NCBI GenBank assembly: GCA_021229015.1
Contig: CM037783.1
Coordinates: forward strand, 57,618,169-57,682,168
Source: Solen grandis
Lineage: Eukaryota; Mollusca; Bivalvia; Adapedonta; Solenidae
Direction: 5' to 3'
DNA: 64,000 bases
This document shows, piece by piece, positions 24,801-38,588 of the stretch; the first letter of the stretch is position 1, and the number at the start of each line of letters is the position of its first letter. The notes below the pieces were generated by a model, which saw only the letters and a list, made by a program, of their open reading frames with translations, had not been told where the DNA came from and did not search any database. The translations under genes were made by a program, and so were the position numbers.

Positions 24801-27800
24801 GGATTTTGACCTACTTCTTCAACAAATCAAATGTTGGTATGCAAATGAAGCCAGAGTAAATGCAATGCTATCATTGGCTTGTATAATTTAGTTTTGCTCG
24901 ACTATTCGAAGAATATGAGAGCTATTGTATTCACCCTTGCGTCGGCGTCGGCGTTGCAGCTTTTGGTTTAAGTTTTACATGCAAGTTACTATCAACCTTA
25001 TATCTCAATAACCATTTATGGTATTGACTTGAAAGTTTATGAATATGTTTAGGGGCATCAGACAACCGAGGTAGATAACTCTTGATGGAATATATTACAA
25101 ATAATGGCAAGGTAATTTCATGCTTATATCTTAGTATCCAGGCATGCCATTGATTTGAGACATCTGTAATACGTTTAGGGGTATCATACTATCAAGGTAG
25201 ATAACTCTCGATAGAATATATTACAAGTTGTGTCCCCGTTTTAACTTAGAAGTTTTGGTTTAAGTTTTGCATGCAAAGAATCTCATGCTTATATTTCAGT
25301 AACCAGGCATGGGTTTGATTTGAAACTTCTTTAATATGTTCATTGGTATCATACTATAGTGGCAGATAGTTTTTGACTGAATCTAATGCAGATTAGGGCC
25401 ACTTTTTGTTTTAGACTTTTTGGTTAAATCTCAAAAATTGTATATGATATTGACTGGAAAGTTTAGGAGTGTGTTCATGGGCATAAAAAAAACCACGGAG
25501 GATAACTCTTTGACTGAAAATTTTACAAATTATGGTCCTTCTCTAACTTGGATACTTGGTTAAAGTTTTGCATGCACAGTGTTTTTATGCTTAATCTTAG
25601 TAACGAGGCATGGGATTGATTTTAGATTTCATAACCTATTTAGAGGTTTCAGACTATCAAGGTATATCCTTTTTGACTATTATTATATACAGGGTATACG
25701 AACGGCAAGTTTTGAAGCATTTTGAATAGTCGAGCGTGCTGTCCTCTGACAGCTCTTGTTAGGATATTTAGGATATTCCAACTTAAAATGGGAGTTTCGG
25801 ATTGTATTTATCTTTCTACTTGATATAACATGTTTCTTTTTCAGTTTAAACATAAAAGGTAACACCGTAATGTTAATTTAACACTTCCATATTAATTTAG
25901 GAATGCTGCTTTGGCAATATGATATAAAAACAACTAAATAAGAAGTATGCGTGTGTCTATTTATAGACCACAGTTTCGCCTAATTTGTAATTTAAGTGGA
26001 CTCGGCATTCAGGGGAAGTAACTATTTCGGAGAAGTGCAGTTTATTGAGCAGATCCTTATGACCTTTCGGTTTCGTTTAGTTACATATGAATTGTCTTTA
26101 CTTGAAAAAAAAATCAGCAAGTGCATAATATTTAATGGAAGTTAGTAGATTAGCTTTTTTTGAGTTTTTTTTTATTTATTTAAACTAAATCCATTTTGTT
26201 ATGTAGTCTTCACAATGCTGAAGGATAAGCGTCCGCCTCGAGTTGTCCGCCTTGTAAAACCTACTCACCTCGTCTAGGCGCAATCCGGACTTGGAAGGTA
26301 TTTGCGTAGAACGTCTTTATCTTTTTCCCACTGTAAGTGGTGACGTCAAACAAAACCTCGACATTGACGCTGACCCCATGATCTTCCGTGTTTGTCAGGA
26401 CAATATACGTCGTGAAATCGGACCCAATCAGTATGTGGTCTTGGTTCCGGAAAGATATCTTCATACCCTGTATAACAACTGTACTGGTATTTACCGTTCG
26501 ACTGACGGACAAGTTAATAAAAATAAAGTTCTGCAATTATTTTGCCAAAAATAACACCATAACTCTTTAAGAACTGTCTCAAATTTTAGACAACCCTATT
26601 CTGTCGCTTTCAATAGAATAAGTATGTTGTTTCCATAAGTCATGACGTCGAAGTTAAAAGTGTGCGCCGGTATGTATGACTAGCTTACTTGAAATCATGA
26701 TGAATCGCGCGCTCACCACCCGTCTACAGAAAACTGGCTGAATCCATCGTGTTAAAACTGACTGGGTAATGTGAGGATCTGTTGGGAACTTAATTTTTAC
26801 AGAGTTGCTTGCTACGCTGTTCTATAGACTTTTCTTGTGAGGAGGTTAAAGTTGGTTTAAAACCTTTGGTTTATAGGCATCGCTTGAAAATTTGATCCTC
26901 GTTTATTTAATTTACTTTGATAAAAAAAAAAAAGAAATGCGACATCATCACATTAAAAACCCTGTTCTCTCAGCGCTATCAACACTTTGATTTCTTCTCA
27001 GTCCAAAGAACCAATTATATGATCAAACCCGTCTTTGTGTTAATTCTGCAAAGGGGCTCGTAACTTTTTTCGGATAGTCCGTCATTTTATAGTGTTTCAT
27101 TAACCCCTTGAGGAATCTGAGGTTGATAGATTGTTGTGATTTCTAGAATCATGGATTTGTATCGCAGATACCTATATGGGTTATTCTAACAACACAATAT
27201 GACCGAAACCTGCATTTTTACCTTTCAAAATTAGAAACGAGCCCTTTTGCATCAAAACAAAATATACTCATCTTCAAGGCATATGCGCTGTTTCGCGAAA
27301 TCATAGAGAAATTAGTTCTTTTGTGCTCTCTAATTGTGTCCCGTAAATGTTCATTTTTGACACAAATTGAGTTTTTGAACTCTTATGCTTAATCTCAGCA
27401 TACCTGTGTTGTAGAATTATGCTTAATCGTTCGATCATGTTTACAAAATTAAGAGACTCTTCTGATTGCAAAGTAGAGATTCGAATACTCGGGAAGTGAG
27501 TGACTACGTCACACTCAACTAAATCTTTACTGAGAACGTAACGTTTAACTCACACGATTTTGCATTACATTGATCAACTTGCATGTTTCTGAAAGTATTG
27601 CATTTCTAGATTAGTCAGATAAGACCTGCAATATGTAATACTAACGGATCGCATGTTCTCGAAATCTGGCCGAGGGTGACCGGAAGTATTGGCAGCGTTC
27701 CGCACAGCGATCCTTTCGCGGAGGGATTCTGTAAATGTATACGATGATATGCATCCTTAATCTAGAAAATCCGTAAAATAATAAAATAATGGTGTCATGA

Positions 27801-30800
27801 AATTATATTTCATCTATAATTCATGCGATAATGAAGTAAAGTAACGCATGTAAATGCAAAGTAAAAGTCTAGCTGACACTTTTCCACACCAGAAAATAAA
27901 CTACAACCATCTATGATTCTGTGAACATTTCGCTCATATAATGGTAAAGAGATTATCATTACTGTGAACATTTCGCTCATATAATTGTATAGAGATTATC
28001 ATTATTGCTTATTTCCAGCATTATGTTGTTGTATTGGGGTTTACCGTCGCTGCGGTAGTATTTCAATCATATAGCGACGTCCAGCTAATTACATGTGGAG
28101 GAAGACCCCGAGTACACAGAGGTACCCGGGTAGAACCACCGACCTACCGCAAGCCAACTGGAAGGCTTCCTCACATGAAAAATCCGAAGTCCCTACCGGG
28201 ATTCGAACCCACAGCGGTGAGGGACTGAGAGATTTGTAGTCCACGACTGTAACCGCTCGGCCACGGCGGCCCCTATATTTCCAGCATTAGGCTGAATGTT
28301 TTATTAAAATTGTTCATTATTAGCAATAATTATTGCTTTCGATTTGTATAGACTGTGAAGTGTCTTGTTTTCTCAATAGTCAAAAACAAATAGTAAAAGG
28401 AGAAGGTTATCTTTACAATGCGACTGACCAGTACTGGATTTTCCATAAATGAAGTCTGAGCGTTTTTCTTCTATCGGACAGATTTTTTTTCTAAAACTTT
28501 GCACATAAGTACTTTAGACTGTTACTATAACAGATATGATATTAATTAAAATTTGGGGGGCACCATGCTCGTTTAAGAGATTAAGCTTATGATAAAACAT
28601 CATTCTCTCCTAAAATTTGTTGAAAAAAGGCATAAAAATTGGAAAGATTTATTTTGAAGTATTTCGAAATAAATCTTTCCAAATTTTTATGCCTTTTATT
28701 ATTATATTTTTAATAAAATAAATTTCAACAGATAGATTTTCTTGATATTTTCAGCTTCAGTTTACTTATTAAAAGCCATTCTGGAATTGAAAATAAAAAG
28801 AATAAAAAAAAAAACATATGCCACACCATTGTTGTATTTTAACAAAAACTGACTTTTCATTGAAATTTAAGCCACAATTGCATAAAAACAACACATTGGC
28901 AAATATACTTTTAAAAACGTTTTTTACACATGAATATTAAAAAACATTTGCCTGAAATAAATTTTACCAAATTTGAAATCAGTGGTGACCCGCGCAAACG
29001 TCTTAGAGTATTGATTCTTTAAATTCAAAGGTCGGGCTTCAAAGAACTTACAATCAAATAGGTAATAAGAATGTATGCTAAAGTCAACATTTCATTTAAA
29101 TAAAAAGATACACTTGAGGTAAATGTACCAGTACTGACTATACTAGTGTGCTTACAAATAAGTCGAGAAAATAAATACTTTTTTATTTTAGTCCCAAAGT
29201 GAAAGCAGAAACACAACGAACTGAACGAACTGAAAGCAAAATAAGGGACATAACTTTCACGGCACTATATTAAGTTACATACCGTCCTTGAACTTATATT
29301 CTGCCGTGATGTCTTGCCGGTAGGCATCGACGTCGGTCAGATTCAGTCCGATCGGCCGACCGTCCGGTATCTTGGTACTGATGTTCTTTCCGACCCTATT
29401 AACAACCAATAACACCCTTAATGAAGCTGAACGCTTTACCCCATAAATAATCATAGACAAATCAAGGAATACACAAACCTTTATGTGATATAGGAAGCAA
29501 TGATTTGTTTCTTTGCTATGCAGACTGTGTAAAATCTGAGCTTCAATATTGCATGAGCAAACAGAGGAGACGCTGATCAGACAGCTCCTTTAGAAACTGT
29601 CTGTTCTGTTTTTCTTATGTTTGCGAATGCGTCAAAATAATCTAAAATAGGTAAGGCATTGAATGGCGGTAAATTATATTTGATTTCGATTGGTTGATTT
29701 CTTTTTTTAATAACCATTCTACTGTTTTATTTGTCTGCCTTGAAAGTGAGCTTTTTGCTCATAAACTATGTCATTTTCAAGGGAGATAATTCAATATTAT
29801 GGCTTGCAACACCTCATTTGATTTCAACTCGATGTTTGGTTCTCTACTTCGTGTCACAGTGTAAAAGTAGCATATTATATATTCTCTTGGATAGAAATGT
29901 TTTAAACTTTGCATACTGACTGGAAATAAAACAGTAATATGAAATAAAATAAGGTATCGATAGGCTTGATTTTAAGTTATCTGACTTTGGAAATGACAGA
30001 AAAGAGCAAAAATCTCACTTTCAGGGGCAGATAACCCAAAGAAACAGAAAGAGGGACCTCTTTTTTTTTTCCTTTGAATTTGTTTCTAGTGTGGTTCTCT
30101 ATAATCATGCAAAGTTTAAGAAAATTCTCTCCGCTAGTTTTAATTTCCCTTCTTTGTCTACAGAATAAAGAACTGTTAGGATACTGTAGAATTCGTCATA
30201 AGATAAGAAATACATTTACTGTTGGGAGTTTCGTTGTATGCCGAAAAAAGGCCCCATTGCAAGCAATATTCCAAAGGAAATACACACTATCACATTCAAA
30301 GCTCCAATATAATTGAAGTACTGTTGGTGAGATGTTAAGATTTACAATCATTTGAAATGTTATCTTTGTAAATTTGTACTGTAGAAAATGAACATGAATA
30401 TGAAAAGTGTTTGTTTGTTGGGTATAACGTCCCACCGACAGTATTTCAGTCATCTGGGAACGATGTCTACTTGAGACAGATATAGTGCTGCCACACTGCA
30501 GTATCACGCCGTAGCCATGTGGCATGATACCACATCCAGTCACATTATCCTGACACCGGGCCAACCAGTCCTGCAACTACCCTTATATACGGAGCGCCAA
30601 GCATAGGAACTATAACAGTACTTTTTTTTACAACTGTGGTATATCGCGGCAGGGAAAAAGTGTGTTTTCTTTTGTCGTTGTCCTTGCATTAATTGAAATA
30701 CTACTATGTGTTAACTAAATCAAGAAACAATCCCCACCCACCCCCCCCGCCCCACTCATAACACATAATTAGAGAGAGAGAGAGAGAGAGAGAAAGAGAT

Positions 30801-33800
30801 GTGAAAGTCAATTAAAGTCTATTACTGACGTGTCTCTCTCGGTATTAGTGACGGACCATCTGCCCATCCTGTCTTTTTCCAAATACAGGACGTCCGCATT
30901 CACCTCAGCAAATATGAAGGGCGCGTCAAAGCGGGCTTTTGTGTTACCGTTAAGTATGGCACTCAGCGGACACGGGCCGCATTGGTGGAGTCCTGATTGG
31001 GGAGACAGTCGAGGATATTGTATAAACAAAAACATTGGGCAACTCAAAATGTTATATTAATCCATCAAAATGAAAAACAACAACAATACTCTACATCTTC
31101 TAACTCTGAATGTAATCATTACAACAAAATGAGTTTTCAGTGCTATAAACGTATATACTAAAAAGTCTAGTATGTAAAAGTGGAAGTAAGTCCTTTTCTA
31201 CAAACATGTGTAGATTCTTTTTTCTTTTTTTGGGGAAAAACATAAGCTATCGGACTCTAAAACCGATGTCTTGTAATTATATGAAATGGTATTTAAGCAA
31301 AATTACATTGTGCTTGGCGATGATGGCATTATGCTTCATGACAATGACGTTATGTTTTGTGACAATGTCATTATGCTTCATGACAATGACGTTATGCTAT
31401 GTGACAATGTCATTATGCTTCATGACAATGACGTTATGCTATGTGACAATGTCATTATGCTTCATGACAATGACGTTATGTTTTGTGACAATGTCATTAT
31501 GCTTCATGACAATGACGTTATGCTATGTTACAATGTCATTATGCTTCATGACAATGACGTTATGCTATGTGACAATGTCATTATGCTTCATGACAATGAC
31601 GTTATGCTATGTGACAATGTCATTATGCTTCATGACAATGACGTTATGTTTTGTGACAATGTCATTATGCTTCATGACAATGACGTTATGCTTTGTGACA
31701 ATGTCATTATGCTTCATGACAATGACGTTATGTTTTGTGACAATGTCATTATGCTTCATGACAATGACGTTATGCTATGTGACAATGTCATTATGCTTCA
31801 TGACAATGACGTTATGCTTTGTGACAATGTCATTAGACTTAGTTACAATGCCGTTGTGCTTCGTGACCATTCAAATTTACTGGCTAAAACATTAAATGAT
31901 TTGTGGCAACTGCCTTGTGGATGATTGCAGAACTTGCAGTACCAATCTACTCGATGACAGCCCGAACGACCTCTCCAACATTTACCTAACGCTATTTCCT
32001 ATGCCATAAAAGCTGTCACCAAGCACCAATCATAATGCAAACGACGCATGATGTAAACCAGATTGCGTAACGTAACATTCTAGCAACTGATGTCGCTGCG
32101 AACGAATCAAATGATTTACATGGCTGCTTTCCGCTTTTTCAAATCAAAGCGCCGATAGCGCCGAAGGGAGGGTATATCTAATATTTGTTAACGTTTCGCG
32201 ACAGTATTACAGATATTTGGAGACTATGTCTGTTTGAGACATATTGTGCTGCCACACTGTAGTATCACGCAGTAAACGTTTGACATGATAAAATTCCCAG
32301 TCACGTTATTCTGATACCAGTCCTGGAGCTACCCTTGTATGCTGAGCGCCAAGCATAGGAGCTATACCAGTACCACTTTTACGACTTTGGTATGGCGCGG
32401 ATCTAACCCCCGACCGGGAACAGAAACCACGAGCCCCGATTCCAGTGAGCGGCATCAGCAAGCATGGCAAGGAAACATATAGTCATTAAGCAGAATGCCA
32501 CTGTCACTACACATAGTCACAACGTATTCATTAATATCATCAAGCACAATGAGACTGTCATCAAACAGACTGCCCTTGTCGTCAAGTATACTATAATGTT
32601 TGCTTAAATACCATTCCATATATTAATAAGAAGGTCGTATCGACAAACCAAAATTGTTAAAATGTGTTCCAGTACATGTCCAGTGCTTGACACATAGGGG
32701 TAGTTTTAATACTAAATGACACGGGGTTAAGATAAATACTACATGCACTTTAGCTGTTTATGAAAAAATTGAATGAAAATCTGTCTTTAAACAGGATTTA
32801 TATATGCTTAGAAGTTATTAACCTTCACTTCTCTCCTGGGGTGTGGAGTCTAGAGCCTGCCAACCGTCATTCCCTTCCGGGAGGTCCCGTCGCTTCATCC
32901 AGACGTCATTCCACACGTGGAAATTCCTGTAGAGAAAATACACACACGTGGTGGCCTCTCATCACGAAACATGTATCATTGCATAGAAATACACACACGT
33001 GGTGGCCTCTCATCACGAAACATGTATCATTGTAGAGAAAATACACACACGTGGTGGCCTCTCATCAGGAACATGTATCATTGTAGAGAAAATACACACA
33101 CGTGGTGGCCTCTCATCAGGAACATATATCATTGTAAAGAAAATACACACACGTGGTGGCCTCTCATCACGAAACATGTATCATTGCATAGAAATACACA
33201 CAGATGCTCGACAATCTGATAATAAATTTTATTATACATATATATCAGCCAATCAGTGTGTCAAGCACCTGTGGAATTACATGGTAAACAACCTTATTTT
33301 AGGCAAGGGTAAAATGGCTCTTAAAAAGCAAATTTATTGACTTTATATCACCAGCCAAAGAGAGCTACGTGCAGCATTAGGAAAAGAAACTCTGACCGAG
33401 GTAGCCATTTATTGCTAAAAATCCACATGTGAATTACTTGATAGGGTAGCTATTAATACCAGGGATATCCCAAAGCATTTCCAACCGACACGTTCCAGAT
33501 GTAAAATCAAATTTCATATCAATTTCCAAAACTAGCAAATAAATGTATTGGGCTCTTTACGCACGAATCATGATTCAAGTACAATAACGCATATGGGATT
33601 GTGAAGGTCTTTGTAGAAATAGGACTAAACACAAAATGATGATGTTCACTTTCTTATCTATGGACACAGACGTTATTCAAACGTGGCTCAGGATGGACAT
33701 TTTTCTTCTTTTTTTTCTGAATTCACAAGACTGACGATGATTGATGATAATAGTGTATTTAAATTTGTAATCCATTGCAAAATTTGCATAAACAGAAACC

Positions 33801-36800
33801 CTTATTTTGAGCCGATGTGGGTTATAAAAGCTCACCAAAGTATGATAAAAAACCACAACACCATCTTTATTTTGGCGTCAAGTGATACAAATGAATGATG
33901 TATGAAATAACTAACATATGCTTCAAGTATCAGTTTAATTCAAAGTATTCCATACATTCTATATAAGAAGCCCACCTGGTCCGGTATTTAGGTAGAGGTC
34001 CCGGTAATTCCAATTTTGGGACCGTCAATTACACTCGCCTCTAACGGACTGATCGTTCCCGAAAAATATCTATCTCATTATCTCAGCAAAATTCAATAAA
34101 ATAGTTCTTAAAACTTGTTGTCCGAGGGAAGTTATGTTTTGGGAAATATCCAGGTAAAAGTATATTTGTCAATCCTTCGATGAAAACGTGTTTGGAGACA
34201 CTTATCCTTTTTTTTTTTTACTACATGCTATAATTTGTCTACACCAATGTTTTTAAAATGCAAAATTGTGATTGTAGGGCCGCAGTAACAAATAAGACAT
34301 TTGTAATGCAATATATTACATGCATTAGAAACTATTAATAAGTAAAATTTCATACTCAGGCTAGAGTTGCAACAATAATACTTCCTAGGCTATACTTGAA
34401 TTCTTACACCAGGTTGAAAACATTCCACCATTGCTTCAAGTACGAGACATGACCAACTTAGTAACCTTAAAGCAGCTCGATCACAGATGATCGGTAGAAA
34501 TTTAAAACAAATCTACTCTCCCTCGTTAATGTTGGTGAAGTATTTGTTTCCTGATAAATAAACTCGGAAAGTGTTGGTCACATTGCACAGGAAAATGCTG
34601 TTTTCGTAAAAGCTGTTTTGAAGAAATAGGTTAAATTTAGAATACGAGACGTTCCGCAACATGACGTCTTCACTAGTTCAGAGTAGCAATTTCATAAGTT
34701 CATCTTATGAAGTAAGCGCATAAGGAAATAGTGAATAAATCTAAATTTAGGTTCTATCAATCTGAATTATTATAGTTTCAATACCGTCTTCGACGGTTTT
34801 TCCTGTGATGGGGAAACCACCCACTTTTTTTACATCACGGAATTGTTGAATCGTTGAATTGGGTGACATTGCATATGTAGGATGTGTACTGATAGACGTT
34901 ATTCACACATATCGTTAAAATCAAATTCTTAGTTAATGACAATCTGTGAACGAGCTGCTTTAACCGCTATGTGTTAAGAAATGAAATATCTGAGCATGTT
35001 AGGAAGCAATACAATACTAAAGGCATTTGTACATAGGTATTTTAACTAGCACTATAAATTCTGCTCTACATTCTCTTCGGATTTGCTTTTGGCGTTTTTT
35101 CCTTTATCTTATTTTTTTCTTTTGAGACACCGTGAAATAAAAAATTGATGTATTAGACTAAAACAATCGAGGCTTAATCTCTAATATGTCACCATTCTGA
35201 TCACTGGTCACTTAATATGATCAAGTGATATTATACACTTACGACGAATCCCTAGTTTACCCACCAAATTGAGTCCGATTTCCCTCCGGAAGTATCCCCG
35301 TGCTTGATCTCAATAGTCGTATTGCCGTCTGTGTCATGCGCAGAGGCAAAGTTGGTCACGCTCCGGCAGGGTATACCAAGTGCGCGGCAAACTGAGGTTG
35401 GGGACATTAAAGATACTTTATCATTTATTTCGAAAGAATATACATAAAAACACGAACAGTATATTCATCCGAATAACTTTGATTAATTAATCTAATAGAG
35501 TGAATATAGGACTGAACATTGATACCTAATTATATCTATAATACAACGATCAACCTACATATATAAAATGGACATTTGTCTTACTGGACCCGATTCCTCC
35601 CGGAATGAGTCTTCTTTTCATAATTATATATGATTCTTTCGACAAATTAGCTGTGTTAAAAATGTGTGTTTTGTGAAACTTTTTCCAAGTCAGAGTGCTC
35701 TCCCTTCACCTGTTCCTACACCGAACAGATGCTCTTTGATTAATTTCGTACACCTTGTTTACTAATTAATTTGATATTTCATACAAAATGAAACCACGTT
35801 AGAAGGCAAAACATAATATTACTTATAAACCTACAGTGTATATACAAATCAGCTGCTTATTTAAAAAATCAAAGATGTTCCAAATATTGTTTAAGAAACA
35901 GTCAAAACACCTTGCGATGGAGGCTACGCCACGTATTGAGACGGAGTTACTCGAGGATTGCCAATTGGTATAGAAAATATGACGACTTACGGGTAGTGAG
36001 CACTCCGGAGAAGACAAAGCACTGTCCGTACTTGACCGGCGCCTTGTTCCTCATGTACTCTTGCAGCAACATGACACTGCCGATCCAGGAGAGAGGGGAT
36101 TTTCCGTTACCGTAGCTCCCGGACCAATTTCCCACCAAGATACCGTTGTCATCTTGGCTGTTTACCTGACTCAGACACCGGGCTAAATCAGAGTCGCATT
36201 TCGGTTCGCTATGTCTGACAATGGATGCCATTCAGTAAGTGTGACACAGTGATTAGATTTTATACACTTGGCTGGTGTGACACCATCAAATATATCCCAT
36301 ATGTCAATCATGTCACAACAAGAGTCAAGTGCCAAGTGTATCATACATTATCATATTGGCACACCCGGCCGATTGCCACCATTGTCAAACTTAAGTCTAA
36401 ATAGATAAATAAGTTTATCTACAAAACTTTAGGAAGAAAAAAAAGGCTTTTCAGCTCCGACATTTGGCGATGTGGTCAACATATGATTCTTGTTCCAATC
36501 TATCGCTGATGGATTGGGCCAAACTGTGTACAGGATTTTGTCATACATTCTAGAGTACTAGTCGATCAATGTTTTGATATAGGTTCTTATTCTTCATTTG
36601 AGAATATGGAAAGGCTAGATTAATGATATGTTATAAAGTCGTTAATATGCTAACACAAGCAAACTTACAATTCTCGATAACGCCCTTGACACCTGGACAG
36701 CGTCTCCGAGGTACCCATCCGCTTTGAAATTGAATGCCTTGTTCAAACAATAGACGGATGCTTCCAGTATCCCAGGCTCGAACTGCGACAATGAAATATA

Positions 36801-38536
36801 AAATACACCATACAGTTTCACTTTTGCACGCGGGTGCCTTAACTGATTGGTCTCATTATTTTAAATGGTTATTCTAGGATTTAAAAAAAATGAAATTTAT
36901 TTTCTTTTATTTATTTAACTGTCCCTTTCTTTAAGAAAGGTTTGATAGTAAAACATACACACACATACACTGTCGGTAAGTCGGGATATATATGCATATT
37001 ATCAAAAGAAGTACTTTTTTCTTCTTTAATTTCACATCATGTAAACAATACACACTTTTAATGCTACTCCTTTAAACTTGCGTTTCTGAATTTGCAATAA
37101 TTTTATTTTCCATTATCAGAAAGTTATTGAAATGATAACGTGTCACGTTAATAAGTTCAGTGTTCAAATGTCAAAAAACAAAAAGCCTTGAAGTAATTAA
37201 TAAAAAAAACTATTTTGTTATTTACAAGGTTTTACCTGGCCAAAATACCATGGTTTGGATCCAATCTGTTTGTAGTTTCCACTGAATATACATCCATTAT
37301 CATTCAGTATGTACTCGTCCAGCATCTTTGTGGTCGGGAAGTAAACATCGTCATCTGAACAGCAAACAACAAGGTATCATGAGTGAATGATTGATTTAAT
37401 GACTGAATTAGCGCTTTCACTGCCATTTATTAAATATAATTTTATATCTATGATTACTATTCATATTTCAATCAGTTTATAATACCTACACTGTAAAAAG
37501 AAAATGCCTTAGAATTATACGGAAAAGATTCTGGCGGATGGTTTCCAGCACTGATCCGTATATTTACTGACCAAACGTAACATGTTTGTGTGTAACAATA
37601 CTGTGACCAATCAGTAAAATGACATGCTTCAACTGGATAGCCCGTAATTATACGGGACAGTTCTGGAAACCAGCTGCTAGGACCTTTCCGGATAACCTTA
37701 CGGTTATTTGACCCCGAAAAAGAACATGCATTAAATCAGTCACGGTGTGCTTGTCAACATGAATGACCTAGATAAATAGACTTGATCATATTATTTATTA
37801 ACATACTAACAGCCAAATTATGCCACACAACACAAAATCGATATAGATTCTAGAAATGGCCTGCAAGAAAACAATACATAGAACCAGTGGTGATAAATTT
37901 ATACTGTTCAAAACTAATAAGCAGAGATATCACATAGCCATCGAGTCCTTGGTGGACTTAGCTCTAAAATAAATATGAAACAGATGCACGTACAATTTAT
38001 TCGTTTAAACAAATGCTTATATTGGCCGAAAGATGGTGCGTGGGGTATTTTCAGATTTTAACGTAGCACATTATAAATACACTTAATCGATTATCCTAAA
38101 GGAAACCTGAAAAATCGATTTATCCTTTCTCTTTGAAAAACCAAAAAAGAAGATCAGCAGACGAACAAATGCATCTATAAATAAGAAAACATATTAAACA
38201 CGTTTTCCAGATTCACGTGGTTCTTACTTTAATTTATCAAAATGGCTGCATTCGATGCTATCCCTAAATGCAACGCAAACGAACGGTCCGGTGCCGTATA
38301 AATGGGTAAGGCTAATACCCGTTACGGAATACCTGTAAACGGTACTGAATTTAACGGTAAATCATCACAGTGTGTAAAAGTTTAAACGATTCGCAATATA
38401 TCAAGAATTCACCATAAATTCATGTAAATTCGAATTTAATCACAACAACGTCTCGCGTCAATATATCTTTAGAAACGATCTCCACCGATTGCTTTAATTG
38501 ATTTAATATCAAATTTATGTTATACTTTTTTATCTT

Positions 38537-38588
<52 letters not shown>

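Noticed and set aside
31206..31924. Two overlapping open frames of 229 and 212 codons
   Set aside because: Both come only from the 42-bp tandem repeat, whose unit length is a multiple of three. They have no flanking gene structure.
32760..33340. Three overlapping frames of 91-113 codons
   Set aside because: They are produced by the 52-bp repeat and lie antisense to transglutaminase exon 8.
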